Positions 7,477 to 13,463 of a stretch of DNA of 17,677 nucleotides are shown one piece after another. The notes beneath the pieces were generated by a model. The model did no database searches. It was given only the letters and a program-made list of their open reading frames with translations, and was not told where the DNA came from. Each line of letters opens with the position of its first letter. Within the stretch, counting starts at the first letter, position 1. The stretch lies in assembly GCA_003021755.1 (NCBI GenBank), contig PXQZ01000132.1, positions 1-17,677 of the forward strand. The letters are read 5' to 3'. A program made the position numbers and the translations under genes. The DNA is from Halobacteriales archaeon QH_8_67_36 (GTDB lineage: Archaea > Halobacteriota > Halobacteria > Halobacteriales > Haloarculaceae).

Positions 7477-7761
7477 ATGGTAGACCGAATCATGACGGTC
7501 AACGCGTACACGACGTTCGACCTGCTCGACGGCGAGATAACGGGCCATGGCTTCGACGAGGAGGCCCTGGCCGTGCTGAACGTCACCTCGCCGAGAAAGA
7601 ACCCCGACCACGTCTCGCTGCAACTGGAACTCGACAACACCCAGCTCGACAGCGTGAAACCCCACGCCGACAAGGTGACGCTCACCCCGACCCAGGCCCG
7701 CGAGATGGCCGCCGAACTGGAGAAACACGCCGACAAAGTCGAGACCGCCCAGTCGGGGTGA
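7477..7761 (+). CDS. Conserved haloarchaeal protein (possibly DUF6360)
   Basis: A 94-residue acidic cytoplasmic protein starting MVDRIMTVNAYTTFDLLDGE. It has an alpha/beta character: strands at VLNVTSPRK and HVSLQLELDN, then a C-terminal helix LTPTQAREMAAELEKHADKV. There is no signal peptide, membrane segment or obvious catalytic motif. From memory it resembles a small haloarchaeal family labelled DUF6360; I cannot confirm this. No function is known to me. A TATA-like element 27 bp upstream suggests its own leaderless transcript. Its TGA stop touches the first base of the 80-bp palindrome that follows. Confidence 0.8.
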   Translation: MVDRIMTVNAYTTFDLLDGEITGHGFDEEALAVLNVTSPRKNPDHVSLQLELDNTQLDSVKPHADKVTLTPTQAREMAAELEKHADKVETAQSG

Positions 7762-7840
7762 TACTGGTGGCTGTACGTTCGTAAAGACGTTCGCCACCCC
7801 GGGGTGGCGAAATACTTCGGTTTGTTACAGCCACCGGTAT
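7761..7840. repeat. 80-bp concentric palindrome (MITE-like or RNA structure)
   Basis: Outer arms ATACTGGTGGCTGTA (7761-7775) and TACAGCCACCGGTAT (7826-7840) are inverted copies with one mismatch, which would be a T·G wobble in RNA. Around the same centre (7800/7801) sits a perfect 22-bp palindrome (7790-7811) with half-site TTCGCCACCCC. The 14-base segments between are not complementary. GGTGGC/GCCACC occurs four times in alternating orientation, so two tandem hairpins are also possible instead of one long one. No U-run follows, so a plain terminator is unlikely. It could be a tiny inverted-repeat element or a folded 3' RNA end. Confidence 0.6.
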
Positions 7841-7959
7841 GAGACGGACTGTCGGCGCAGGCCGCCGGTCCGACGGTCGGGATGCCGTAGCGGCCGCCAC
7901 CAGTCCATCCGAGTGCAGTCCGGCGATTCGCGAGGGTTGAACGACCCGATATCTCTTTG

Positions 7960-8283
7960 ATGTGTCGTACCATACCACGGCATACGTCGACAGACACGCC
8001 CGGCAACCCCGCGGCGCGGGAGCTGGGGTACTGCCCGTGCTGTGGGTATCGGACGCTGCCGGAGGGACAGCCGGGGTCCTACGAGGTCTGTCCCGTCTGT
8101 CACTGGCTCGACGACCCGACGCAGTTCGGGGACGACAATCACGTGAGCGACAGCAACCACGTCTCGCTGTCGGCGGCCCGCGAGAACTTCCGTGACCACG
8201 GCGCCTGTGCGCCCGGGGAGGCCGACACCTGCATCGACCCCGACGGGTTCGACCGGGACCCCAACTGGCCATACGACCGCTGA
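7960..8283 (+). CDS. CPCC-type cysteine-rich protein
   Basis: A 107-residue protein with YCPCCGYRTLPEGQPGSYEV then CPVCHWLDD at about 24-53, the hallmark of the CPCC family (Pfam cysteine-rich CPCC), where the cysteines of CPCC and CPVC probably hold a zinc ion. The rest, with DNHVSDSNHVSLSAARENFR, follows the family pattern, and two more cysteines occur near the C terminus (ACAPGEADTC). No function is established for the family to my knowledge. ATG 7960 was chosen; a TTG directly before it is also possible. The 119-bp gap upstream (7841-7959) shows no clear gene or strong promoter. Confidence 0.82.
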   Translation: MCRTIPRHTSTDTPGNPAARELGYCPCCGYRTLPEGQPGSYEVCPVCHWLDDPTQFGDDNHVSDSNHVSLSAARENFRDHGACAPGEADTCIDPDGFDRDPNWPYDR

Positions 8284-8325
8284 CAGGACACCGATTGGGG
8301 CGGCGACACGCACGCCCGTACGGTC

Positions 8326-8466
8326 GTAACGGACCGGACGGGCAACTCGCCGGAGGAGGCGTTCGGACTGATTGGCCACGAACTCCGCACCGCCGCCCGC
8401 GCGCGGCCCGGTTCGTACGGCGTGACGCATGCCGGCGTAGGTCCTCGTCTGTCCCGCTGCCGGTGA
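8326..8466 (+). pseudogene. Possible remnant of a winged-helix (ArsR-like) regulator
   Basis: The frame here has no start codon and encodes TDRTGNSPEEAFGLIGHELR (8329-8388), which looks like the N terminus of haloarchaeal ArsR-type winged-helix proteins, where a segment such as SPEEAFELLGNETR normally leads to ILRAL. After HELR the sequence no longer fits the family, and a stop follows at 8464-8466. GTA stands where an ATG start could have been. I read this as a decayed fragment, but the match is short and from memory, so chance similarity is possible. The rest of the 272-bp gap between the CPCC gene and thiE has only the hairpin listed next. Confidence 0.35.
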
Positions 8467-8485
8467 GCTACGCAAGCACCGGCAG
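8457..8485. other. Perfect 9-bp stem-loop upstream of thiE
   Basis: CTGCCGGTG (8457-8465) and CACCGGCAG (8477-8485) are perfect inverted copies around an 11-base loop. It lies about 70 bp before the thiE start. It lacks a U-run, so terminator, operator or RNA-element roles all remain possible. It does not resemble a TPP riboswitch. Confidence 0.35.
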
Positions 8486-8555
8486 GAGCCAGCAGGGAGC
8501 GCTTCTGCCGTGGGCAAGCGCAAGAATCAGGACCGAGAGGGCCCCAGACACACGC

Positions 8556-9203
8556 ATGCCCGACTGGGACGTGTATCTGGTGACCGGGGAGTCGCTGTCG
8601 GCAGGGCGGTCCACCCGCGAAATCGTCGGCGCTGCCATCGAGGGCGGCGTCGGCGTCGTGCAGTTGCGCGAGAAGGACCGCACCGTCCGCGAGCGATACG
8701 AGATGGGCCAGGAGCTACGCGAGCGGTGCCGCGAGGCTGGCGTCACCTTCGTCGTCAACGACCGCGTCGACCTGGCGCAGGCCCTGGCGGCCGACGGCGT
8801 TCATCTGGGCGACAACGACCTGCCGGTGTCCGTCGCTCGCGACCTGCTGGGCGCCGGGGCAGTCATCGGCCGGTCGGTGTCGACGGTCGACGCCGCCGAG
8901 GCCGCCGAAGCGGCCGGCGCGGACTATCTGGGCGTCGGGACCGTCTACCGAACGGGGTCGAAAGACGACGTCCCCGAAGCGGACCACGGCGTCGGCCCGG
9001 AGCGGGTGGCCGAGATAGCCGCCGCCGTCGACATCCCCCTCGTGGGCATCGGCGGCATCACGACCGAGAACGCCGCCGAGGTGGCGGCCGCGGGCGCCGA
9101 CGGCGTGGCCGTCATCACGGCGATTACGCGAGCCGAGGACCCCACGGCGGCGACGGCGGCGCTGGGTGCGGCTGTCGAGCGCGGGACGACGGAGCGGTCG
9201 TAG
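8556..9203 (+). CDS. thiE: Thiamine-phosphate synthase
   Basis: Joins the pyrimidine HMP diphosphate and the thiazole phosphate to make thiamine phosphate (EC 2.5.1.3), in the cytoplasm. The 215-residue protein is a full-length TIM barrel with the known motifs: GGVGVVQLREKD (27-38), FVVNDRVDLAQALAADGVHL then GDNDLP, the IGRSVSTVDAAEAAEAAGADYL segment with its GVGTVYRTGSKDD loop, VGIGGITTENAAEV and ADGVAVITAI. The diphosphate- and Mg-binding residues (Arg in QLRE, Asn-Asp in VVND) are present. ATG 8556 matches the usual family start; the frame open to 8295 upstream is not coding in character. Its stop lies 6 bp from the convergent glutaredoxin-like gene. Confidence 0.95.
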   Translation: MPDWDVYLVTGESLSAGRSTREIVGAAIEGGVGVVQLREKDRTVRERYEMGQELRERCREAGVTFVVNDRVDLAQALAADGVHLGDNDLPVSVARDLLGAGAVIGRSVSTVDAAEAAEAAGADYLGVGTVYRTGSKDDVPEADHGVGPERVAEIAAAVDIPLVGIGGITTENAAEVAAAGADGVAVITAITRAEDPTAATAALGAAVERGTTERS

Positions 9204-9209
9204 CCGAGA

Positions 9210-9458
9210 TCATTCCGTCAGCTTCCGCCGGAGCCGCCGCTCGTCCACGCGGTATTTGAACGCTGGTGAGCCGTCCAGCAGGACGTAGGGTACCCGCTCG
9301 CCGTACGCCTCGCGCAGGTCCGCGTCGGTGTCCACGTCGACCAGTTCCAACTCGACCGCGACGTCCTCCTCCTCGGCGACCCGTTCGATGGTGGCGATGG
9401 CCTCCTCGCAGAGGTGGCAGTTCTCGCGGGTGTAGACGGTGACAGAGACCGCGCTCAT
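9210..9458 (-). CDS. Glutaredoxin-like protein (DUF836 type)
   Basis: An 82-residue thioredoxin-fold protein: first strand VSVTVYTRENCHLCEEAIAT with the redox pair CHLC (Cys15 and Cys18), VELELVDVDTDADLREAYGE, the cis-proline segment RVPYVLLDG, and a C-terminal helix. This fits the short glutaredoxin-like family (PF05768), thought to act in thiol-disulfide exchange; the true partner is unknown. ATG 9458 was chosen because the thioredoxin strand starts just after it; an earlier in-frame ATG at 9521 would overlap the divergent gene. It is convergent with thiE (6 bp between stops) and divergent from the dehydrogenase, with only 28 bp between the two start codons. Confidence 0.85.
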   Translation of the reverse strand: MSAVSVTVYTRENCHLCEEAIATIERVAEEEDVAVELELVDVDTDADLREAYGERVPYVLLDGSPAFKYRVDERRLRRKLTE

Positions 9459-9486
9459 CGCTCGGAGGAACGACGGGCTGGCGCCG

Positions 9487-10386
9487 ATGGACGGAGAGAC
9501 GGTCGTCGTCACCGGCGCCAACAGCGGACTCGGCTACGAAGGAGCCAAGGCCTTCGCCGACGCCGGCGCGACGGTGGTGATGGCCTGCCGCAGCGAGGAG
9601 CGCGGCGAGGCGGCCGCCACGGACATCCGGCGGACCGTCAGGGGTGGGCATCTGGCGGTCCGAGTGTGTGACCTCGCGGACCTCGACAGTATCGCGGCCT
9701 TCGCCGAGGGACTCCGGGCGGAGGCGGACGGCATCGACGTGCTCTGTAACAACGCCGGCGTGATGGCCATCCCCCGCCGGGAGACGGCCGACGGCTTCGA
9801 GAGGCAGTTCGGGGTGAACCATCTGGGCCACTTCGCGCTGACCGGCCACCTGCTCCCCGAGCTCCGGGCGAGCGAGGGCGAGAGCCGCGTCGTCACGCAG
9901 TCCTCGCAGGCCCACACCGCCGGCGAGATGGCGTTCGACGACCTGCAGTCCGAACGGAACTACGGCAAGTGGTCGGCCTACGGCCGCTCGAAGCTGGCGA
10001 ACCTCCTCTTCGCATACGAGCTACAGCGCCGACTCGACGACCACGGGCTCGACGTCGTTAGTGTGGCCTGTCACCCGGGCTACGCTGACACGGACCTGCA
10101 GTTTCGCGGTCCCCGAGAGACGGGGTCGAGCGTCCGGATGGGGATAATGAAAGTCGCAAACGGACTGTTCGGCCAGTCGGCCGAGCGCGGGGTTCTGCCG
10201 ATGCTGTATGCCGCCGCCAGCGGCGCGGTGAGCGGCGGCGACTACGTCGGTCCCGGCGGGTTCATGGGGATGCGTGGCGCCCCCGAGATTCAGGAGTCGA
10301 ACGCCGCCGCACGGGACGAGACCGACGCCGAGCGGCTCTGGCGCGTCTCCGAGGAGCTGACCGGCGTCGAATACGACTTCGAGTAG
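9487..10386 (+). CDS. Short-chain dehydrogenase/reductase
   Basis: A 299-residue classical SDR oxidoreductase resembling the retinol-dehydrogenase/WWOX-like group. The NAD(P)-binding TGANSGLG is at 9-16, acidic Asp62 in the VCDLAD segment, NNAG at 88-91, Asn111 in FGVNHLGHF, catalytic Ser140 (TQSSQAH), and Tyr165-x3-Lys169 (YGRSK). PGYADT follows as the usual PG segment. Arg35 in ACRS suggests NADP preference, a family-based guess. The substrate is unknown. I chose ATG 9487, but an in-frame GTG at 9439 would add 16 residues and overlap the divergent glutaredoxin-like gene by 20 bp. Haloarchaeal SDRs often have such extensions, so the start is uncertain. Confidence 0.88.
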   Translation: MDGETVVVTGANSGLGYEGAKAFADAGATVVMACRSEERGEAAATDIRRTVRGGHLAVRVCDLADLDSIAAFAEGLRAEADGIDVLCNNAGVMAIPRRETADGFERQFGVNHLGHFALTGHLLPELRASEGESRVVTQSSQAHTAGEMAFDDLQSERNYGKWSAYGRSKLANLLFAYELQRRLDDHGLDVVSVACHPGYADTDLQFRGPRETGSSVRMGIMKVANGLFGQSAERGVLPMLYAAASGAVSGGDYVGPGGFMGMRGAPEIQESNAAARDETDAERLWRVSEELTGVEYDFE

Positions 10387-10516
10387 CCGAGACGAACGCG
10401 CCGACGGGTTCCTCTCCGGGAGCAGCGTGCTACTTGGATACGTCCCGCCGGCATCCGCTGTCCCCTCGCATTCAGTGGGCTGGCCGGACTGACGAAGGTG
10501 CTCGTTAGCAACGTCT

Positions 10517-10536
10517 CCTTCGGTGGTATCCGAAGG
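10517..10536. terminator. Stem-loop between convergent genes
   Basis: CCTTCGG and CCGAAGG form a perfect 7-bp stem with a 6-base loop in the 187-bp gap between the convergent dehydrogenase and cupin genes. Its position suggests a shared end of transcription, but no T-run follows on either strand. I see nothing else in this gap. Confidence 0.3.
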
Positions 10537-10573
10537 CGGATCTGAGCAGGACCCGCGGCGATTGTGGCCGCCG

Positions 10574-10876
10574 CTATCGGGGCGACGTGTAGAAGTTCAC
10601 CGTCTTCAGGGGCTCGTCGCTGTCGTTTGCGACACCGTGGCGTTCGCCGGCCGCAATGCGCACCAGATCGCCGGCCTCGATGCGCTCCTCTGTTCCATCG
10701 ACGGTGGCGACGCCCGTCCCGCTGGCGACGAACAGCCACTGGTCGCTCTCGCTGTGGTAGTTCTCCGGCCCGCCGACGCTGCGGCCGGGCTCGACGGTCA
10801 TCTCGGCGGCCTGGGCCGCTTCCGTCTCCATGGCGACCTCGAAGTAGCGGTCGAAGTCGAGGTGGGTGCGTTCCAT
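10574..10876 (-). CDS. Small single-domain cupin protein
   Basis: A 100-residue beta-barrel protein. The first cupin motif is GPENYHSESDQWLFVASGTG (36-55), with His41 and the acidic residues after it in place of the classical HxH...E. The second is AGDLVRIAAGERHGVANDSD with His79 as a likely metal ligand. The usual first metal-binding pair HxH is reduced to a single His (YHSES), so metal content is uncertain. Substrate and reaction are unknown; such cupins range from sugar isomerases to small-molecule sensors. It is divergent from the ribbon-helix-helix-like gene (112 bp between starts) and convergent with the dehydrogenase. Confidence 0.85.
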   Translation of the reverse strand: MERTHLDFDRYFEVAMETEAAQAAEMTVEPGRSVGGPENYHSESDQWLFVASGTGVATVDGTEERIEAGDLVRIAAGERHGVANDSDEPLKTVNFYTSPR

Positions 10877-10958
10877 ATCGTGGGGTAGGGTCCCCGCCGA
10901 GGAGTGGGTTTCGACACCGAGGCGTCACACGCGCGGGGAACGGCCGTCTGACGAGGGT

Positions 10959-10967
10959 ATTTATCCG
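10959..10967 (+). promoter_or_regulatory. TATA box of the 52-residue gene
   Basis: TATTTATCC is a good haloarchaeal TATA-like sequence, centred about 26-27 bp before the ATG at 10989, so the transcript should be leaderless. It supports both the reality of the small gene and the chosen start. Confidence 0.55.
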
Positions 10968-10988
10968 ACCAGCACCTGCCCAAATCCC

Positions 10989-11147
10989 ATGGACGAAGCG
11001 TTTCTCGACCTGGAGGCGATCGACGTCGAACTGGACGAGGAGTTGCTAGAGGCAGTCAACGAGAAGGCCTTCACGGACCACCGGGACAACCGCGACGCGG
11101 CCATCCGGGACCTGCTGGACGAGTGGCTCAAGCGGAAAGACGAGTAG
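10989..11147 (+). CDS. Small ribbon-helix-helix-like protein
   Basis: A 52-residue, strongly acidic protein: a short strand (AIDVELDEELLEAV), then helix NEKAFTDHR, a turn at DNRD, and helix AAIRDLLDEWLKRKDE. This strand-helix-helix order fits CopG/Arc-like ribbon-helix-helix DNA-binding proteins, which act as dimers, though the resemblance is only at the pattern level. No toxin gene is adjacent, so an antitoxin role is not supported. ATG 10989 is set by the TATA box 27 bp upstream. Its stop is 9 bp from the stop of the convergent ribonuclease gene. Confidence 0.72.
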   Translation: MDEAFLDLEAIDVELDEELLEAVNEKAFTDHRDNRDAAIRDLLDEWLKRKDE

Positions 11148-11156
11148 CGCGGACCG

Positions 11157-12434
11157 TCAGAGTTCGACTGTCTCACCGAGTTCGGGCGCCGAGGCCGAGA
11201 AGCCATCGTCGCGTAGCTCCTCCGCGAAGGCGGCCGTCCGGTCGCCGTGGACAGCGAGGACGGGGGTGTCGCGGTAGCTGTCGAGGAACCCCACCAGCCC
11301 GTCGCGGTCGGCGTGGGCCGAGAACTCGTGGAGTTCGACCTGTGCGCTGACGGGCAGCACGCGGCCGTCGAGTTCGGCGCTGCCCGTATCGAGCAGGTCC
11401 CTGCCGGGCGTCCCCTCGACCTGATACCCCGTCAGTGCCACCTTGTTCGTCGGGTGGTGACGGATGGCGGGCACGTAGGTCATCGCCGGACCGCCGGAGA
11501 GCATCCCCGAGGTGGTGATGATGACGGTGTTTTGCTCGGCGATACGTTTTCGCTGGCCGTCCCGGCCCGTCACGAACCGGGCGCTGGAGGTAGCCCCACG
11601 GAGCGCGTCGGCGTCCCGCAGAAAGTCGGGATGGCGTTTGAGCTGTTCGGTCACGCGCTGGCCCATCCCGTCGACGTAGCAGTCGATGTCGTGGGCCGCA
11701 CAGACCAGCATCGCCTCCTGCGTGCGGCCGATGGCGAAGGCGGGGACGACGACGGTTCCGCCCTCCCACACCGTCTGCTGTACGCTCTCGGCGAACCGTT
11801 GCTCGACAGTGTCGCGGGGCTCGTGAGTCACGTCCGAATACGTCGACTCGCAGACGACCGCGTCGGCCTCGGGTCGAGCGGTCGAGGGGGCGACGAGGCG
11901 CTGGTCGCCGGTGTGGAAGTCGCCGGTGTACAGGAGCCGAGTGTCGCCGTCATCGGACTGCGTTCGATTGCCCGAGGTGCGTCGCACCTCGCTGTCATCC
12001 ACGAGGACGTGGGCGCTCCCGGGGATGTGGCCGGCGTTGTAGAGCGTAATCTCGTAGCCGGCGGCTTCGAAGGGTTCCCCGTAGCCGTGGGTCACTGAGG
12101 CCTGTGTCAGGCGGCGTATGTCGGTGTCGGTGAAGGGACAGCGCGGCGTCGAGCCGTGGAGTTTCAGCGTGTCCTCGGCCAGCGTGGTCGCCAAATCGCG
12201 GGTGGGCGGCGTCCAGTGGACCGGCGGGAGGTCGCCACTCGACATGAGCGCGGGCACCGCGCCGGCGTGGTCCAGATGGCCGTGGGAGACGACGACGGCG
12301 TCGGGGTTCACGTCGCCGACCGGGTACTGCGGCGGAGACTCGGCGGCCATGCCATAGTCGAGCAACAGCGAGTCGTCTATGAGGACCGCGCTGCGCCCGA
12401 TTTCGTCGGCCCCACCCAGGAACTGGACCTTCAT
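11157..12434 (-). CDS. Beta-CASP metallo-beta-lactamase ribonuclease (aCPSF2-like)
   Basis: A 425-residue protein of the CPSF/RNase J superfamily, expected to cut or trim RNA with two zinc ions. Zinc-site motifs are HGHLDHAG (51-58), His136 in NAGHIPGSAH, and TGDFHTGD (170-177, Asp172). The beta-CASP part has motif A with Glu196 (CESTYSD), PAFAIGRTQE (231-240), ITTSGMLSGGP (306-316), ALTGYQVEGTPGR (333-345), and the final HEFSAHAD (369-376). No N-terminal KH domain is present, so it fits the shorter aCPSF2/COG1236 type. ATG 12434 gives the family start MKVQFLGGADEIGRSA. Residues about 147-161 are an unusual hydrophilic insertion between VLVDD and DTRLLYTGDF, described separately. Confidence 0.9.
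   Translation of the reverse strand: MKVQFLGGADEIGRSAVLIDDSLLLDYGMAAESPPQYPVGDVNPDAVVVSHGHLDHAGAVPALMSSGDLPPVHWTPPTRDLATTLAEDTLKLHGSTPRCPFTDTDIRRLTQASVTHGYGEPFEAAGYEITLYNAGHIPGSAHVLVDDSEVRRTSGNRTQSDDGDTRLLYTGDFHTGDQRLVAPSTARPEADAVVCESTYSDVTHEPRDTVEQRFAESVQQTVWEGGTVVVPAFAIGRTQEAMLVCAAHDIDCYVDGMGQRVTEQLKRHPDFLRDADALRGATSSARFVTGRDGQRKRIAEQNTVIITTSGMLSGGPAMTYVPAIRHHPTNKVALTGYQVEGTPGRDLLDTGSAELDGRVLPVSAQVELHEFSAHADRDGLVGFLDSYRDTPVLAVHGDRTAAFAEELRDDGFSASAPELGETVEL
11944..11999 (-). repeat. In-frame palindromic insertion in the ribonuclease gene
   Basis: On the coding strand, near-identical direct repeats GATGACAGCGA and GATGACGGCGA (plus-strand 11989-11999 and 11944-11954) lie exactly 45 bp apart. 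One repeat plus the segment between adds 15 codons (EVRRTSGNRTQSD and flanks). Inside lies the perfect palindrome CGAGGTGCG-T-CGCACCTCG (11973-11991 on the plus strand). Removing one 45-bp unit leaves VLVDDGDTRLLYTGDF, which reads like a normal family member. This looks like a small palindromic element inserted, or a slipped duplication, at a surface loop. Confidence 0.55.
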
Positions 12435-12672
12435 CCGGCCGGGTGTAGGAGACAGCGGCGTTTCCGTTCTCCGGTTCCGGACGGCAAGTGAGGTCTGGGA
12501 CGGACGGTTCCCAGCGGCGGGTAGAGCGTTCGGACAGTTGGGTCCGGACGGCTGCTCCGGCACTCGAACGTCGACTGCGGACCGTCTACGCCGGGTTGCG
12601 GCAGTCTCGGCCTATCGTCATGGTACGTGATACCACTACTGTTGTCGCCTGGTAACACAACAACATAAACAA

Positions 12673-12679
12673 TTATTAT
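12673..12679 (+). promoter_or_regulatory. TATA-like box of the zinc-finger gene
   Basis: TTATTAT lies in a markedly AT-rich patch (about 12653-12685), centred 29 bp before ATG 12705, consistent with a leaderless or nearly leaderless transcript. The remainder of the 270-bp gap (12435-12704) holds no gene I can support. I see no clear TATA box for the ribonuclease gene on the other strand. Confidence 0.5.
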
Positions 12680-12704
12680 GATTGACGAACAAGGTAAGTT
12701 CGCT

Positions 12705-12824
12705 ATGGCAACACGCCAGCAACCCCCGACCACGTACCACACGTGTACATGCGGCGAGGAGTTCGATACGACGGACGCACTCCTCGAACACGCCCGAGAG
12801 GCACACGGACTGCCTGTATTCTGA
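12705..12824 (+). CDS. 39-residue C2H2-type zinc-finger-like protein
   Basis: ATG 12705 opens a 39-codon frame: a short N terminus (MATRQQPPTT), then YHTCTCGEEFDTTDALLEHA and REAHGLPVF. The pattern is a single C2H2 finger: Cys14-x-Cys16, Phe20, Leu27, His29-x4-His34. Cys spacing of one residue, rather than two to four, is unusual but tolerated in some haloarchaeal mini-proteins. The family of such tiny zinc-finger proteins is common in haloarchaea, where some affect biofilm or gene control; a role here is not known. A TATA-like box at the right distance supports expression. Its stop is 27 bp from that of the convergent neighbour. Confidence 0.75.
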   Translation: MATRQQPPTTYHTCTCGEEFDTTDALLEHAREAHGLPVF

Positions 12825-12851
12825 GGCTGGCGCTCGTTTCTTCGCGGTGAG

Positions 12852-13133
12852 TCACGACCGCGTCTCTACGTCCGGACGGACGCTGAAGCGCGTGTAACCG
12901 CCGTGAGAGTGATCCAGAGCTCCGAGCCACCAGTTCCACCGCTCGGTCAGTGAGTACTCCGATGGGGCGTCCTGCAGGTTCTCGACGACCGCCTCGACGG
13001 TGAGTTCGTCGCCGAAGTCCGCGTCGAACTGGCCGCCGTCGGCCATGTCGCCGGCCTGTCGTGCCACCACCGCGGCCGCCCCCGTGTCGTCGAACGTCTC
13101 ACACAGTACGCGTTCGAGTTCCTGTCGGTCCAC
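12852..13133 (-). CDS. Conserved hypothetical protein, 93 residues
   Basis: An acidic soluble protein starting at GTG 13133, the only usable start, since an in-frame stop lies 5 codons upstream. AAGGT at a short distance before the GTG may serve as a weak ribosome-binding site. It shows an N-terminal helix (DRQELERVLCETFDDTGAAA), a middle helix rich in Asp (VEAVVENLQDAP) and a Trp-rich segment ERWNWWLGALDHSHGGYTRF. No signal peptide, membrane segment or known motif is seen. Codon use and composition are typical of this genome. I do not recognise a named family. It is convergent with the zinc-finger gene. Confidence 0.72.
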   Translation of the reverse strand: MDRQELERVLCETFDDTGAAAVVARQAGDMADGGQFDADFGDELTVEAVVENLQDAPSEYSLTERWNWWLGALDHSHGGYTRFSVRPDVETRS

Positions 13134-13140
13134 ACTGTTA

Positions 13141-13413
13141 CCTTGCTAGCTACGGCCTTGAATCTACGGCTAAGAACAGTACTGGCCGGAAGTGTGGACG
13201 ATAGAGTCGAAGCGAGGACCATAGTCGCTCGGGGTTGCTGGCTCTCTACAGGCGGTCACTGGGTTGTCTATCGTTCACGCATCGGTACCCGGGAAGCCCG
13301 CGAAGAAATCAGCGAGTCGAGACCGATCAGTTGCCCTTCGCTGCGAGAGGGGACCCGCGGCTCGAAGACACAGAGCGGGTTTCCACGGGTCGATTCGCTC
13401 CCTGTTTCAAATC
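13141..13413. other. Non-coding region with possible tssA-tail remnant
   Basis: No convincing gene is found on either strand. CCGATCAGTTGCCCTTCGC (13323-13341) matches the stop-codon region of the neighbouring rhodanese gene (13460-13478) at 16 of 19 bases. On the minus strand it reads GSPLAAKGN then stop, compared with VGAPIEKGN then stop at the end of the rhodanese. A nearby imperfect stem pairs GACCCGCGG (13352-13360) with CCACGGGTC (13383-13391), one G·U. It may be the end of an old duplicate gene. Confidence 0.3.
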
Positions 13414-13449
13414 GAGGCGGACGCGGTCACTACGTTCCCCGTCCGCCTC
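13414..13449 (-). terminator. Candidate terminator of the first rhodanese gene
   Basis: GAGGCGGACG (13414-13423) and CGTCCGCCTC (13440-13449) are perfect 10-bp inverted copies with a 16-base loop. On the minus strand the stem begins 14 bases after the rhodanese stop and is followed by GATTTGAAAC, with only a short T-run. The place is right for a 3' end signal; archaeal termination usually depends more on T-runs than on stems. Confidence 0.45.
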
Positions 13450-13463
13450 GCACTTCTCGCCGG

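Noticed and set aside
8457..8485. TPP riboswitch before thiE
   Set aside because: Only a simple 9-bp stem-loop is present, and I do not see the conserved TPP-riboswitch segments.
10989..11147. Antitoxin of a toxin-antitoxin pair
   Set aside because: The ribbon-helix-helix-like gene has no adjacent toxin-like gene. Its neighbours are a divergent cupin and a convergent ribonuclease of the RNA-processing type.
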